Shown one piece after another: positions 1 through 11,765 of a stretch of DNA of 64,000 nucleotides; the first letter of the stretch is position 1; each line of letters opens with the position of its first letter. Under the pieces are notes generated by a model, which saw only the letters and a program-made list of their open reading frames with translations, was not told the DNA's origin and made no database searches. The translations under genes and the position numbers were made by a program. This stretch comes from Dermatemys mawii. Its lineage: Eukaryota > Chordata > Testudines > Dermatemydidae. The stretch lies in contig ML677358.1 of assembly GCA_007922305.1 (NCBI GenBank), positions 18,339,327 to 18,403,326 on the forward strand, written 5' to 3'.

Positions 1-299
1 CAACTTTCCAGAACTGGAAGTTATGTATCAACTTCAGTGCACGAAAAACAAAAGAGAATAGGGTTTATTTTTCCGCTGAGGAGTTGTGTGTGTATGTATG
101 AGTGTATGTATATGTCTACATTTTCCCCCAGCCACCAAGTAGAGGAGACTTTCCTTCGTTCAAACTGTGACAATAAAATGATTACCCCGCCACAGTTTAG
201 CATAATGGTTCAGAAATGCTTGTGGCATATTGCAGAGTTAAAGTGGAAATTATTAGGTAGCTCTTCTTTGTTATAATAATGATCACTCCACAAATAAAA

Positions 300-640
300 G
301 CTCTTCTCCCAAAGGTACTGCAAGGCACAAAATGCTAATTCTGAAGATTATGTGTGCGCTTTTATTAAATATTACTATGCCCTGTCTGTTTGAAGGCTTC
401 ACTGCTCTGATTCTTTTATGAGTGCCATGTTAATGTCAGCCCCATCTCGCTAGCAGCAGGCACACATTTTACCTTTTGTATGAGAGTTGATCAAAGGCCA
501 CGTGCTGGGGGAATTGCTGAGAAAACACGGACAAGCGATAAAAATCTAACAGATTAATTGGTTTAAATTTCATTTCAGGGTGTTGAACTTTGGCTTGGGC
601 TGCTAATACTACACTACGAGTCAGGGCCTAATTACCAGAT
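300..640. promoter_or_regulatory. Candidate conserved non-coding element with TCF/LEF site and E-box
   Basis: The block has no repeat signature and is dense in factor-like motifs: ATCAAAGG (TCF/LEF) at 490-497 directly followed by the E-box CACGTG at 499-504, and TAATTGG-type homeodomain cores near 555. The call is by composition and motif density only; conservation was not tested. Confidence 0.3.
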
Positions 641-1579
641 TTCCAATTTGCCTCTGAACAATGGGTGGGAGGGAGAACAGTAGTAATAATAATAATAAAA
701 ACCCCTTACCGCCTCTCGTACATATTTAACAACTAATGTTCTGTATGCAGACAATTTCACTGGAGACTCAAATAACAATGGAAGACAGAAGAAATAGCAG
801 ATGCCTCCAGCACCATCAAACATCCTGATTTACAGAATCAATGGGAGAGTGAGTCAAGTGCCCACACACATGCACCAGACCTATCAGATGCTTCATTAGG
901 GACCTGAATTTATAAGTGGGAATTGCATTTTACCCGCCCGTTGAAATGATCTATTTCACTGATAGGAAAGAGGGGCCAGAGGGGAAACGGTGTTTACTTC
1001 AGGGTTTATGGGTGGCTTCAGGAAGAAGGGTTAATTGAGCTCAGAGGTTTGTGCTCCCTGAGGTGAATTAGCGGGAGGCACAGCTATCAGCCGGGTTCTG
1101 GGGCTGCTCTTATTTTGCTTCTGGAATCTACTTGCGCTATGATTAATATCACGGTTGTGCTCGCGACTGTAAGAATGACCCGGTGTGCCATTTCTAGCAT
1201 AAAATATTGTTTCGCCGTTCATTATCCAGAGATGAGGTGCTGGCAACAGTCGAAGCAACACAACAGGAGTTAAACTTATGGGATATGTGCTTGCATTTTT
1301 CTTATTTTTTAATATGATGGACTCTGATGGACAAACATAGTGGAATTTCAGAAAGCCAGGTAAAGTTGGGAATTCAGATACAGCGACCATACGTCTCAAG
1401 AAAATTTTAGAAGTCAGGTAAGATTAAAATGTCTGCCTAAAATTACATTTGTTTACTTTTATTTTACATTTTCCAAGATAGAACCTCTGCCAAAACTGTA
1501 CCTGGAAATCAGCCACTGACTAAACTCCAATTTACAGGCTTGATCCATCAAGGTGCTGAGAGTCCTCACCTCCCACCCC

Positions 1580-1845
1580 ATTTGGGCCTGATTCAGCAAA
1601 GTGTTTATTCAAGTATTTAAATTCCACTGAACTTGACTGAAGTGCTCTACAGAACTCAGGCCTCTGAGCCGACATTGGCCCCCATGCCCTACTCCTGTTT
1701 GTGGGAACAGAAGGGGCTGACAATCTTGCCTGTTGGTCATTTTCAAAAATGGAAATTTTCATGAAAATCTATTTCCCTTCCTGCAAAATGTACCTTTCTT
1801 TTGATTTTCTATGAATTTCTTTTTCAATTCATCATTCACTGTGGG
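1580..1845. repeat. Fragments of two short interspersed repeat families
   Basis: 1580-1650 reads GGGCCTGATTCAGCAAAGTG and onward, matching the family seen again near 6140 and 23095. 1735-1845 is rich in TTTTC/GAAAA runs (GAAATTTTCATGAAAATC) like the family at 51775 and 57375. Both are diverged, and family names are not known to me. Confidence 0.4.
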
Positions 1846-2409
1846 CTGCTCACATTCCCCATTCTGACCAGTCAGCTTAGTGACACGGTGGAATTTCTTT
1901 TTCTAGAGCTGAAAATTATCATTTTTCCAATAAAAACAAGTTTTGAAAAGATTAGAGCTGTCAAGTGCTTAAAAAAATTAATCATGATTAATCACCTGAT
2001 TTATCACACTGTTAATAATAGAATACCATTTATTGAAATATTTTTGATTTTTTTTCACATTTTCAAATATATTGTTTGCAATTACAACACACAATAAAAA
2101 GTGTACTGTGCTCGCTTTATAGTGCTTTTATTACAAATATTTGCACTGTAAAAAACAAAAGAAATAGTATTTTTCAATTCACCTAATACAAGTACTGTAG
2201 CACAGTCTCTTTATCATGAAAGTTGAACTTACAAACATAGAATTATATAAAAAACCTGCATTCAAAAGAAAACAATGTAAAATATTAGAGCCTACAAATC
2301 CACTCAGTCCTACCTCTTGTCCAGCCAATTGCTCAAACAAGTTTGGTTACATTTGCGGAGATAATGGTGCCCGCTTCTTGTTCACAATGTCACCTGAAAG
2401 TGAGAACAG

Positions 2410-2935
2410 TCATTTGCATGGCACTGTTGTAGCCGGTGTCGCAAGATATTTACGTGCCAGATGCTCTAAAGATTCAGATGTCCCTTCATGCTTCAACCAC
2501 CATTCCAGAGGATGTGCATCCATGCTAATGACAGGTTCTGCTTGATGACAGTCCAAAGCAGTGCGGATTGACACATATTCATTTTCATCATCTGATGCCA
2601 CCTGCAGAAGGTTGCTTTTATTTTCTGGTGGTTCGGGTTCTGTAGTTTCCTCATCAGAGTGTTGCTCTTTTAAAACTTCTGAAAGCATGTGCCACACCTT
2701 CTTCCTCTCTGATTTTGGACAACACTTCAAATTCTTAAACTTTGGGTTGAGTATTGTCGCTAGCTTTAAAAATATCACATTGGTACCATCTTTGTGTTTT
2801 GTCAAATCTGCAGTGAAAGTGTTCCTAAAATGAATAGCATGTACTGGGTCATCATCTGAGACTGCTATAACATGAAATATATGGCAGAACGTGGGTAAAA
2901 CAGAGAAGAAGACATACAGTTCTCCCCCAAGGAAT
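2410..2935 (-). pseudogene. Relic of hAT transposase C-terminal region (left arm and loop)
   Basis: The minus strand keeps an open frame to 2805 with ILNPKFKNLKCCPKSERKK, then HPLEWWLKHEG and LARKYLATPATTVP. This pattern is typical of the hAT dimerisation domain of ZBED-like transposases (LEWW, then LARKYL, then PATSVPSER). The frame is lost after TTVP, where a stop follows. Upstream similarity continues to about 2935 without an intact start. It is an inactive fragment of a DNA transposase. Confidence 0.8.
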
Positions 2936-2949
2936 AATTAATGCATTAT

Positions 2950-3187
2950 TTTTTTAACAAGCATCTTCAACATGGAAGTACGTCCTCTGAAATGGTGGCC
3001 AAAGCATGAAGGGGCATATGAATGTTTAGCATAACTAGCACATAAATACTTTGCAATGTCAGGTACAAAAGTGCCAGGTGAATGTCTGTTCTCACTTTCG
3101 GGTGACATAAATAAGAACTGGGCAACTTTATTTCCTGTAAATGTAAACAAACTTGTTTCTCTTAGAGATTGGCTGAACAAGAAGTAA
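2950..3187 (+). pseudogene. Second relic of the same hAT transposase C-terminus (right arm)
   Basis: Read on the plus strand, the peptide passes through MEVRPLKWWPKHEGAYECLA, a stop, then LAHKYFAMSGTKVP and FSLSGDINKNWA. It is a diverged copy of the same C-terminal segment as in the left arm, in opposite orientation. An in-frame stop at about 3029 and the lack of any 5' half show it is inactive. Confidence 0.75.
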
Positions 3188-4394
3188 GACTGAGTGGACT
3201 TGTAGGCTCTGAAGTTTTACACTGTTTTGTTTTTCAGTGCAGTTATCTAACAAAAAACAATCTACATTTTTAAGTTGGACGTTCACGATAAAGAGATTGC
3301 ACTACGGTACTTGAATGAGATGAATTGCAAATTACTATTTTTTAATCATTCTTACAGAGCAAATATATGTAATAAAAATAATATACAGTGAGAACTATTC
3401 ACTTCATATTCTGTGTTGTAATTGAAACCGATATATTTAAAAATGTAGAAAAAATCCAAAATATGTAAGGCATTGCAATTGGTATTCTATTCAACAGTGC
3501 GATTGAAACTGCGATTAATCACAATTTATTTTTAATCGCAATTAATTTTTGAGTTAACTGTGATTAATCGACAACCCTAGGAAAGATTTTTAAAAAAACT
3601 ATTATTGTTGCAAAAAAATTAAACTAGGAACCTTACAATTTCTGAAATTCCTGCCTCCCACCCCAAGAAATACTTTTGTTTTAATCAGCAGCACCTGCTG
3701 CCTTGAAGGACAGAGGCTTAGATATCTTCCCACCTACCATCCCTCCTATTTCAAATCACAACATGATTTTGCACTTCCGAAGCCAAATCACACTTGCTTT
3801 TCACCAAGGATACTTGAACACAATTGAATTTGACCCACTGACTTTATTGAGCCTAGTCACGTACATAAGGACTGCCTGATCACCCAATAAGTAAGTGTCT
3901 AAAGTGTTAGTCATACACACTTGAAGGAAAGAGAATGTGGCAATGTGTTTACCATATTGTACCCACAGCATTAAATCTTCCCTCCAAATCTAAACAATGT
4001 ATTTGCTGTTTATCTTAGTAAAATGATGATTTTCCTGCTTTCCTCTGTGGCAGTAGAGTCTGCTCCCCTCCCTGTTCAGCTCTGACAATAAGCAGCTGCT
4101 ATGCAGGAAACAGGGTAACAGAGGTTTCCCTCTTGAAGAGATTACTCATGTAGCTTTATACAACACAAGCAGGACCCTGTGATATTCCCCACCCCCTGGG
4201 TTAGGCGTTTCTGTATTTGAGAATGATAATATAGGAGTTTTAGTGATTCACGTCACTCTGAAAATGGTAGCTCTCCCCTTGATCTTTGTGACACAAATGC
4301 TGGGTGTGATCATCATTGTCAAACAATAAAGAAATTTTACCACTCTAACGGGATGGATTTTGATTCGGTTTAATAGAGGAATTAAAGGTTTTAG

Positions 4395-4470
4395 CTGAGA
4401 GTTTCAAAGCTGCCTAAGATTTTGGATGGCCAGTTCCCATTAATTTTAATGGAAATTGGGAATGCAAATC
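4395..4470. repeat. Interspersed repeat fragment
   Basis: Contains TTTCAAAGCTGCCTAAG and the self-complementary CCCATTAATTTTAATGG. It resembles the repeat family at 9470-9725. Short and diverged. Confidence 0.35.
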
Positions 4471-5079
4471 CCCTGGTGTAATATTCCCGCTACAATCAAT
4501 ACTTAAAACCAATGTTTCCTTTTCTTATCTTTACTGAAGCTTCAGCTAATGAAATTACACTTTGCTGACTCCTCTGGGTTTCTCTTTCCTGGAGGATTCC
4601 TTTAACCTAACCCCTATTTCTAGAGCTTTCTGGGTTTGGCCAGTAGTTGAGACACATAATTGCACTGAATGAAAAAGGCAGCAGTAAATAATGAAGGATA
4701 TAATATACCTTCTCCTTACCAAGGGTCTATAGCCAGACTATAACAGCACACTTCAAAGATTAAAATTAGAGGGATGAAAATGGTCCTGTGCATTCCACTC
4801 AATCCCTTCCTCGACAGTTTTCAATATTGGCTGCTTCAGCACAAGTGCATTAGGAAGGAAAGAGGCCAGACATTCCCCAGCTGTCTTTTGTGAGGGTGAT
4901 CTGCTGCCCCTCCATCTATTGGTGGCCTGCCTCCAGCCTCCTGATTGGTGGGCAGGGGAGCTGGCAGGTAATAGTGAGCATGCCTTCAGGATTAGACCAT
5001 GCTGGCCAGATAGGCATTCCCCTGCATAGTTTGAGAATCTCATTTCAGGGCTTCCAGGGCATTGATCTGAGTTAGGGTT

Positions 5080-5405
5080 CTGAACAGTTCATGCACACTT
5101 AGGTGCTTTGCAAATGCCAGCTGATATAAACATAGGCGCCAGGGGACTCAGTTCCTGGCAGAGTTATGCAGTGACTGTACGGTGGCTTTGAAAATTTCAG
5201 TGGACATAGGAAGCGAAAGAGGCAGACAGATGCGTACACATTTTTAAGGAGCTGGGTTCCAGGTGTTTTTAAAAATTCCACTCAGAGGCTATCTGCATCT
5301 TTGAGTGCTGATATACATTTTAAAATTTGGCCCAGAGGAGCCAAAGTTCCATTGACTTTCACATTTGAAAATGGAACTTAAGTGTTTCCCTGAGGCAGAA
5401 TGCTG
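5080..5405. repeat. Interspersed repeat, diverged copy
   Basis: Segments such as ACTTAGGTGCTTTGCAAATG and TATCTGCATCTTTGAGTGC, and the end TTTTAAAATTTGGCCCAG, recur at 9500-9560 and 47830-47880. They mark a short reptilian repeat family. Boundaries are approximate. Confidence 0.4.
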
Positions 5406-5764
5406 ATCCCAGTGGAAAGCAGAGACTAGTGCACCCAGAAGCATCCACCAGAACCACGGTTGCATGGCCTACCAGACTGCTGGAATAGCCCCCACTTCAT
5501 GGTTGGTTGCAAGCTCTCTAGAGTTCACCAGCTGACGAAATGAACACCCAAAGCATGCTCCCCTCGCATTGCCGGAGGCGATTTGCATGCAGTGCCCTGG
5601 GCAGGCTGAATGCCTTGCAGCATCTCCACTCCCTTGTACAGAACTGCATTCTCCCACCCCCATCCCACTGGGGAGTTCCTAAAATAAGCCAGGACACAGT
5701 TTGTCCCTTAAGAATAAGAAACCGAAGAACAGGAAAATGCAAGAACTATCCACTTGGCTAAGGC

Positions 5765-5995
5765 CGGGTGTACACACAAAGATGCATTGATGTGTGTTCT
5801 TTTAAACCCATCTCATTAAATCAGGGAATAACCTTATGTGAACTTTCATACTGGTTTCAATTGGCTTATATCTGTTTAGCTCCATTAGTAAAGTTGCCGG
5901 CACATGCAATGCCAATATAACCGATTTTAAACCAGTGTGTCCACATAAAAGCTTGCATTTATCTACATTGATTTTTAAAAAAATTAGTTAAAATC
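5765..5995. mobile_element. Short non-autonomous DNA element (MITE-like)
   Basis: The block opens with GGGTGTACACACAAAGATGC and contains GTGTGTCCACATAAAAGCTTG near its other end, with paired GTTTAAAC-like cores between. This layout is typical of small reptilian TIR elements. No clear target duplication is visible and the superfamily is not assigned. Confidence 0.45.
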
Positions 5996-6134
5996 AGGGC
6001 AATTCTTGTATGGAGACAAGACCTACGCTGAAAATGAAGGTTCAAAACGTGTAGAAGTACAGCAATCTAGCGCATACTTTGCTCATCCCAGACCCTGAGT
6101 GAATTTAAACGAGTGGCCCTTGAATGATGCTAAT

Positions 6135-6215
6135 TAACACCCTGATTCATCAGACAATCCATGTGCTTAAAATTTAAGCCTGTATTTAAGTGATTTGCTG
6201 AATCAGGACCTATAC
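6135..6215. repeat. Short palindromic interspersed repeat
   Basis: The left edge CCTGATTCATCAGACAATCC and the right edge GATTTGCTGAATCAGGACC are inverted copies of each other. This matches the palindromic family seen at 21305 and 23095. Confidence 0.45.
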
Positions 6216-7361
6216 CAAGGGAGTAAGCATTTATAAATCAATCATTTGCTAATATAATTACAGAAGAAAAATCACATTTCTATCTTCCCCAATTTCTGGG
6301 GAGAGATGTTCTTAGTGTAATTCTTCCAGGTCAGAAGAGAATACACACTCAGGTTTCAGTAGAACGATAAAGTACAAATCTGGCTCTAGGCAAGTAAATG
6401 TTTCCTGGGTTCTGAAACAGTGAGAAAGTTCAGTGATACAAGTTCTACTTTAATTGCTCAACAGTGTAAAGTCTTGACATTTTGAGGGACACAAGTATGT
6501 AGTTTTATAGCCACACTGGAAACAGTTGTTCAATAATATTATTTTGCACTATCTATAAGCTATTCTACATGCATATGCAGTCTTAACTCTTCAAATTCAG
6601 GAAGCATAGCTGTTGATGCAAATTTTTCAATAATGCCCTCACAGCCGATCAAAATATAGAAATGCATGCCATTCTAATTCTAACCTGAATCAAACATAAC
6701 ATCAGATTAGTTTTTCCTGTCACTTACCCTATTGCAAAAAGAAAAAAAAATCTATTTAAACCAATCTGAAATGAATTATTCATACAGCTGATTGTGATAT
6801 TTATTGTAACAATAAGACGTTTATTTGCCTCTGATTGTACAATAAATGAATCATTCCTTTCTTCTTGGAAAAATAGATTTCCTGACCAAAATTAACTTTT
6901 AGCACAATTTTTCTGGTTAAGAACAGTCCACAAAAGAGGCTGAGGAAATCATCTTTCAAAAATTGAACAATCCATTTAGAAACACAAAGCAATTGTGGGA
7001 GATGGGGAAGGGAACTGAAATCCAGTTATGCTAAGGAAAATTCAAGTGCCCTAAGAGTTCTTATCCCTGTTCCGATTTCTCTTACAAATCAGACGATGTA
7101 CTCTAATACAATTTTCTGGAGAATCATAAAGTCAAATATGAACAAGTCTAGTGGAAAATCTCTGATGTTAATCTTGGCCTAAGTCATATTTTTAACAGGG
7201 GCTGAATTTGGGCGCCGGCTTATCCAGATGGCCGTACAGGAATCATCCTGATAGGATTAATCCTTTGTGCTGCACTCTGCTCCATCTGTTCTCAGAGGTT
7301 TGCCTGTGCCTTTCAGAATATGAATTTTTAGCCTATGTCTAGTAGCCTGACTAAAAGCAGC

Positions 7362-7365
<4 letters not shown>

Positions 7366-7397
<32 letters not shown>
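7366..7397. repeat. (CA)n microsatellite
   Basis: An uninterrupted run of CA dinucleotides about 32 bp long. Confidence 0.95.
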
Positions 7398-7401
<4 letters not shown>

Positions 7402-8169
7402 TAGTAATGTGCGATGAAGTTAGCTTGATGATTTACCACTAAAGAAATATCTTGGTTTTATTCTTCTTGTAAAGAATGAAGAACGAAGCATCAAAATTCA
7501 AACAAAAAAGGATTTTTGTTGTTGTTGTGGGACTTGTTCAATTCATTAAACCATAATACTGCCATAAATTTATAAATGAAGGCATGACTAAATAGTAAGT
7601 AGCCTGGCTCTTCATCTTTGAAATCTGTCCCAGCGTTGGAATGTATGATATATTTTCACTTTGAAGATATCGTGGTTAAATATTCAAGATTTTTTAAAAA
7701 AAGAAAAGAAAACAGTGTCGATACCTGTTATTACTGTCTCAGTCTAGTCACAGGCCAAGAAAAAAAAAAAGCCTGTAAAAAAATACCTTTATTTCCATTC
7801 ATGTTGCTTTTTGCTTTGATCAGCTACCTATTAAAGACACAGGCTTTTGCATTCATTGTTGCAGCCTGCCAGGTGCAGCAAGGATGCACGTTCAACTTGT
7901 GCAAATATTCAGCTCAGGCAGGCTCATGACAGATTACACCGAGTTGTCAACTGAGAATTCTGGGTCCAAGGGTGGTCTCGGGTGTCCAGGCTCTGGGCCA
8001 AGGCAGTAGGTAGAGAAACTGGCTGTTCTATGAGAAAAACAGCCCAAGTAGTCAGATGGCTTTAACTCAACTGCTTTCCTAGCCAGAAAAACACTACAGG
8101 CTAATGAATAACCGTCGGGGGTGGGGGTGGGGGAAGAGTGGAAAAGAAAAATAAACAATAATTCAATTG

Positions 8170-8195
8170 ATATTATTATTATTATTTATTATTAT
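8170..8195. repeat. (ATT)n microsatellite
   Basis: An ATT trinucleotide run with one interruption. Confidence 0.85.
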
Positions 8196-8604
8196 GGTTT
8201 GTGCAGGAAAGCAAATAATGCTCAGCCCATGTTTGTTATGGCAGTGGGACAGTAATGAAGGAAACATGACCTAAACTGCAGTTAAGAAAGAAGACCTCGT
8301 TACGTCCCAAAGACTGAGAGTCCCTTGTCTTTCAGAATGTTGCTGCCTCTGTTCTTTGTACTAGAGTAAATGGAAGGGTCAAGTACCTCTTTCCCATAAT
8401 TTAGGTTTTACTTGCAAAAACACAAGCATAAAAACACATTTATACTTGGTCCTATCTGTCCAGCACTGACACCACATAAAACCAGCATGCTGAAAATCTG
8501 AAGAGGGAATGCTTTGGACTCAGGCCTAGAAATGCTTAGAGAAGTTGCTCTTTCAATGCAGCTGATAAAATAATGATAAAATAATATGACTTTAGTCTTT
8601 TATT

Positions 8605-8690
8605 TAAACTGTAGTAGCACTAGGGGCTCCAATCAAGGGCCAGGGCCACATTGTGCTAGGTGCTCTAAGGGACACACAGGAAAAGTACAG
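8605..8690 (-). repeat. Interspersed repeat (GGGGCAGGGACTGT family), minus orientation
   Basis: AGGGGCTCCAATCAAGGGCC followed by CACATTGTGCTAGGTGCTCT matches the common amniote repeat whose sense strand carries TAGCACAATGGGG. Other copies lie at 19535, 36670, 48880 and 51410. Confidence 0.55.
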
Positions 8691-9191
8691 AGCTCACGAG
8701 CTAGCTTGTTTTACCTTTTAATATAAGGAAATTTTACTGACGCCCAAATTTGTTCTGGCTTTTTTCATCCTCTGCTTATCATCAAAGAGCCAGAGAATGG
8801 TGAACAACCTGTTTTAATCTGGACGCACAGCTCCATGGCCCTGTGACTTCCAATCCCAATCCACCCAGTGAGAACCGCAGCACTGAAATAGGGGCCGCTT
8901 CATGGTTATGCCTGAAATTAACTCTGAATTCTGACTTTCCTCCCAGCGAGGAGCAGATAACCCCAAATCCAGAATTCTGTAGGCAAGTTTCCATTTTCAG
9001 AGAATACCTCAGTGAAGTGTATAGCCCCGCCCTTGACACTGGGGGAATTTTACTCCGTCCACTTGCCATTCTACATCATAGACCGTGACCCTTAAAGGAA
9101 ACATGCTTTGATCTCATGTTGAGTATGTACAGAGCTGCTTAAACAGCTATCAAAACACCATAATGATGGTTATTTTTCCAGGTTATTTATC

Positions 9192-9371
9192 CAGGGCCGG
9201 CAAAAAAAAACCCGAAAAAACCAAACCACAAGCCGTAACTTATGCACCTGCTGCCGAAATGCAGCGGCAGCCCTAAGGCCTCCGAAAGATGTGGCACGGA
9301 TGGCACACCGCCCCGCAACGTTGGCCGCCCCAGGCACATGCTTGGGGGGCTGGTGCCTTGAGCTGGCCCTG
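9192..9371. mobile_element. Non-autonomous hAT-like element, 180 bp
   Basis: Terminal inverted repeats are CAGGGCCGGC on the left and GCTGGCCCTG on the right. The 8-bp flanks are TATTTATC (9184-9191) and CGTTTATC (9372-9379), six of eight matching. The interior is GC-rich with a poly(A)-like run near the left end. An 8-bp duplication with a CAGGG terminus indicates hAT. Confidence 0.7.
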
Positions 9372-9469
9372 CGTTTATCAAAACACCAGTTAAACCACTG
9401 CGTATAGTGTCTGAATTCCCTTTCACGTGCATTGCCGGTTAACAGGGAGATGGAAATGGAGCTAATGGG

Positions 9470-9725
9470 AATTAGGTTCCTAATCTGTTAGGCGTTTCTG
9501 AAAATCTCAGTAGGTGCCTATCTGCATTTTTAGCCACCTAAGTACCTTTGAAAATCTGGCCCAAAGACTAGAGGTTTTGGGGTGCCCAACTTGACATCCT
9601 TTATGGGGGCCTTGTTTTCAGGAAGGGCTGAGCACCCACCCTCTGAAAGTCAGCCCCTATTAGGTGTCTCAAGTTGAGCATCCAACTTAAGGCACCCAAC
9701 AGCACTAGTCCTTTTTGAAAATAAG
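9470..9725. repeat. Interspersed repeat with internal inverted symmetry
   Basis: Contains TTTTGGGGTGCCCAACTTGA, GGGCTGAGCACCCACCCTCT and the mirrored AGGTGTCTCAAGTTGAGCATC, ending TTTTTGAAAAT. The two halves are approximate inverted copies. Related copies occur at 11600 and 18275. Confidence 0.55.
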
Positions 9726-9754
9726 AATAAATACTAACACCACAACCTCTTCTC

Positions 9755-9930
9755 TAGTGCTTTACATCCACAGATCTCACTTACAAAGGAGTTACATCAC
9801 CATCCTCATTTTACAGATGAGGAAAATGAGGTACAGGCAGGCAAAGTGACTTGACCAAGGTCACCCAGCAGGCCACTGGCAGAACCAGGAACAGACTCTT
9901 GGCCTCCTGTGTCCCTGTTCAGGGATCTAG
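9755..9930 (-). repeat. MIR-like SINE, minus orientation
   Basis: The core CATTTTACAGATGAGGAAAA, then AAGTGACTTGACCAAGGTCA, then CAGCAGGCCACTGGCAGAACC is the reverse complement of the MIR SINE body as known from amniotes. Diverged but unmistakable. Confidence 0.8.
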
Positions 9931-10194
9931 TTATAACTCACTTTGAAAATGATTTAAGGTTTCTAAGTCAATTAGATGCTTTTTGAAAAATGTTCCTTTT
10001 CCCTTTTATAACCAGGCTCCTCACCCCAGTCATTCCATTCAGCGAGGTCATAAGCCAGTTTGTGTGACATCACAGTTGCTGTCATGCTGAAGATTTTTTG
10101 TGCACATAGAGGAGGCTGTGAATGCATGGAATGAATCAGAAATGCAGAAGAGGCAGATTAGAAAAGATAAAGTGTCCGGTTATACTCAGAAAAA

Positions 10195-10300
10195 AATGTG
10201 GCTGGGATTTCCAAAAACCCTCAGAGGCACTTTTCTCACTGATCTCAGTGGGAGCAGAGTTAAGCCAGGATGGAGCATTTTAGGAAATCCCAGCCCAAAT
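10195..10300. repeat. Short palindromic interspersed repeat
   Basis: The left edge CTGGGATTTCCAAAAACCCTC and the right edge GCATTTTAGGAAATCCCAGC form an inverted pair. Copies of similar design occur elsewhere in the window. Confidence 0.4.
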
Positions 10301-10364
10301 TCATCAAAGCAGTTATCGGTGGTGAACTATTGGTTGCGCTTTAATGATAACTCTATCAAGACAA

Positions 10365-10460
10365 ACCTACCGTCTAGAAGTCAACAAAGACATAATCCTG
10401 AGAATGCTGAAATAAACTGGTTAGTCTCTAAGGTGCTACAAAGTCTTCCTCGTCTTATTT
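10365..10460. repeat. Interspersed repeat fragment
   Basis: TTAGTCTCTAAGGTGCTACAA matches a repeat I recall as common in turtles and crocodilians (TTAGTCTCTAAGGTGCCACAA). Boundaries are approximate. Confidence 0.45.
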
Positions 10461-10864
10461 GAAAATAACCGTTACAATACAAACAAAACAGGGGTGAGCT
10501 CAGAATGAGGCCCCCGTTCAGCCTCTCTCCTTGCCTACCATGTCTGAAGGACCATGTCAAAGACTGCTACTCTACCATATCCACTTCTCCTCACGTGGAC
10601 ATTTCAAGGACATTTTATTATTATTTTATTCCTACTGCTGCTGCTACATTTTCTTATGTTTAAAACCTGGGGACAGGGAGTCTAACCTGAACTTTCCTGG
10701 AGAATCGCAATCTTAGAGGCCTGAAATCATCAGATCAACATTCATGAGGAAAAGGTCACAATACATTTCTCCATCACTTTTGGAAACTTAAAGTTAAATT
10801 ATGATATTACAATGCCTAATGATGTAACACTGAAGCATAGTAGGGAGATGAGATGAGTGAGATT

Positions 10865-10985
10865 CAAGAAGAGTGCTGTGTGAGGCGAAAGCTCATCTCT
10901 CTCACCAACAAGAATTGGTCCAAAAAAAATATTACCTCACCCGCCTTGTCTCTATACTATCCTGGGACTGACACAGCAACAATTC
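10865..10985. repeat. Interspersed repeat fragment
   Basis: GAAAGCTCATCTCTCTCACC, AAGAATTGGTCC, ATATTACCTCACCCGCCTTG and CCTGGGACTGACACAGCAAC follow the order of a widespread reptilian repeat recalled from turtle transcripts. The open frame across it is not a gene. Confidence 0.5.
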
Positions 10986-11589
10986 CAGTGCATAAGCATA
11001 CTAGTGTAAATATTATTGTAGACCATGCATTTAGTTACATGGCACATTACATACATAAATGTAATGCATATATATGCCCAATCCACAGCCAATTGAAATC
11101 AACTGCAGTCTTTTCATTGACTTCAATGCACGCTAAATTTGGCCCACAGACAAAACTCATCCTCATTTATAGTATTAATCGTGTGCTTCATAAGCATGGA
11201 GATTGCAATTTGGATTTGAGTGGCTCATATCAACCCATTGGGTGCTATTTTCTGCATCAGTTTCCTAGCTCATGCTGTTGACTCATTTCATTGTTTTTGG
11301 AGGAGCTCTGTCAAATATCCGTTTGGCAGTGGAAACATTCTGCAGTCCCAACAACAGATATCAGGGGAGAAATCCTGATGTTGATCTATAAGCTCACATA
11401 GCTCCAGGAAACTGTTCTAGTTGAAATGTAGGAAAATGAAATGTAGGGAAAATGTAAGATTTCTTTAGTGGTGGATTTTTAAAATAATAGTTTTTTTTAA
11501 AAAAAATCAACAAATTGGAAATAAAATTTCATCAATACTAAGCTTTTAAGCCCGATTTTGCCATCACTGAAATCAGTGAGAGTTTTGCC

Positions 11590-11765
11590 AATAACTTGAA
11601 TGGGATCCTTTGGTTAAGATTTTCAAAAGAAATGATTTGAGGTGCATCAGTTTTGGGGTGCCCCACCTGAGATACCTTGAAGTGGCCTATTCTCAAAATG
11701 CTGAGCACCCATTCTCTGATAATCAGGCTCCTCTGATTTGCCTCCAGATGGGCATCCAAAATCTG
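11590..11765. repeat. Interspersed repeat, copy of the 9470 family
   Basis: Contains TTTTGGGGTGCCCCACCTGA, AATGCTGAGCACCCATTCTC and GATGGGCATCCAAAATC in the same order as the copy at 9470-9725. Confidence 0.55.

Larger units (their letters stand above)
1953..3579. mobile_element. Fold-back hAT-superfamily DNA transposon with target-site duplication
   Basis: The element is flanked by an 8-bp near-perfect duplication, GAAAAGAT at 1945-1952 and GGAAAGAT at 3580-3587. Its termini are TAGAGCTGTC on the left and TAGGGTTGTC on the right when read inward. The inverted similarity runs far beyond the terminal repeats: about 590 bp of the left side (1953-2545) is the diverged reverse complement of about 625 bp of the right side (2955-3579). 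Both arms carry the 3' end of a hAT transposase frame, and the loop (about 2546-2954) carries more upstream transposase sequence in minus orientation. The 8-bp duplication is the hAT hallmark and suggests the unit inserted as a whole. It is old and non-coding now. Confidence 0.85.

Noticed and set aside
7366..7397. Direct repeats as a possible CRISPR array or satellite
   Set aside because: They are simple dinucleotide runs. No spaced repeats exist and the genome is vertebrate.
10853..11281. 142-codon plus-strand open frame
   Set aside because: Its first third is a known-looking interspersed repeat and the rest is A/T-rich intron.
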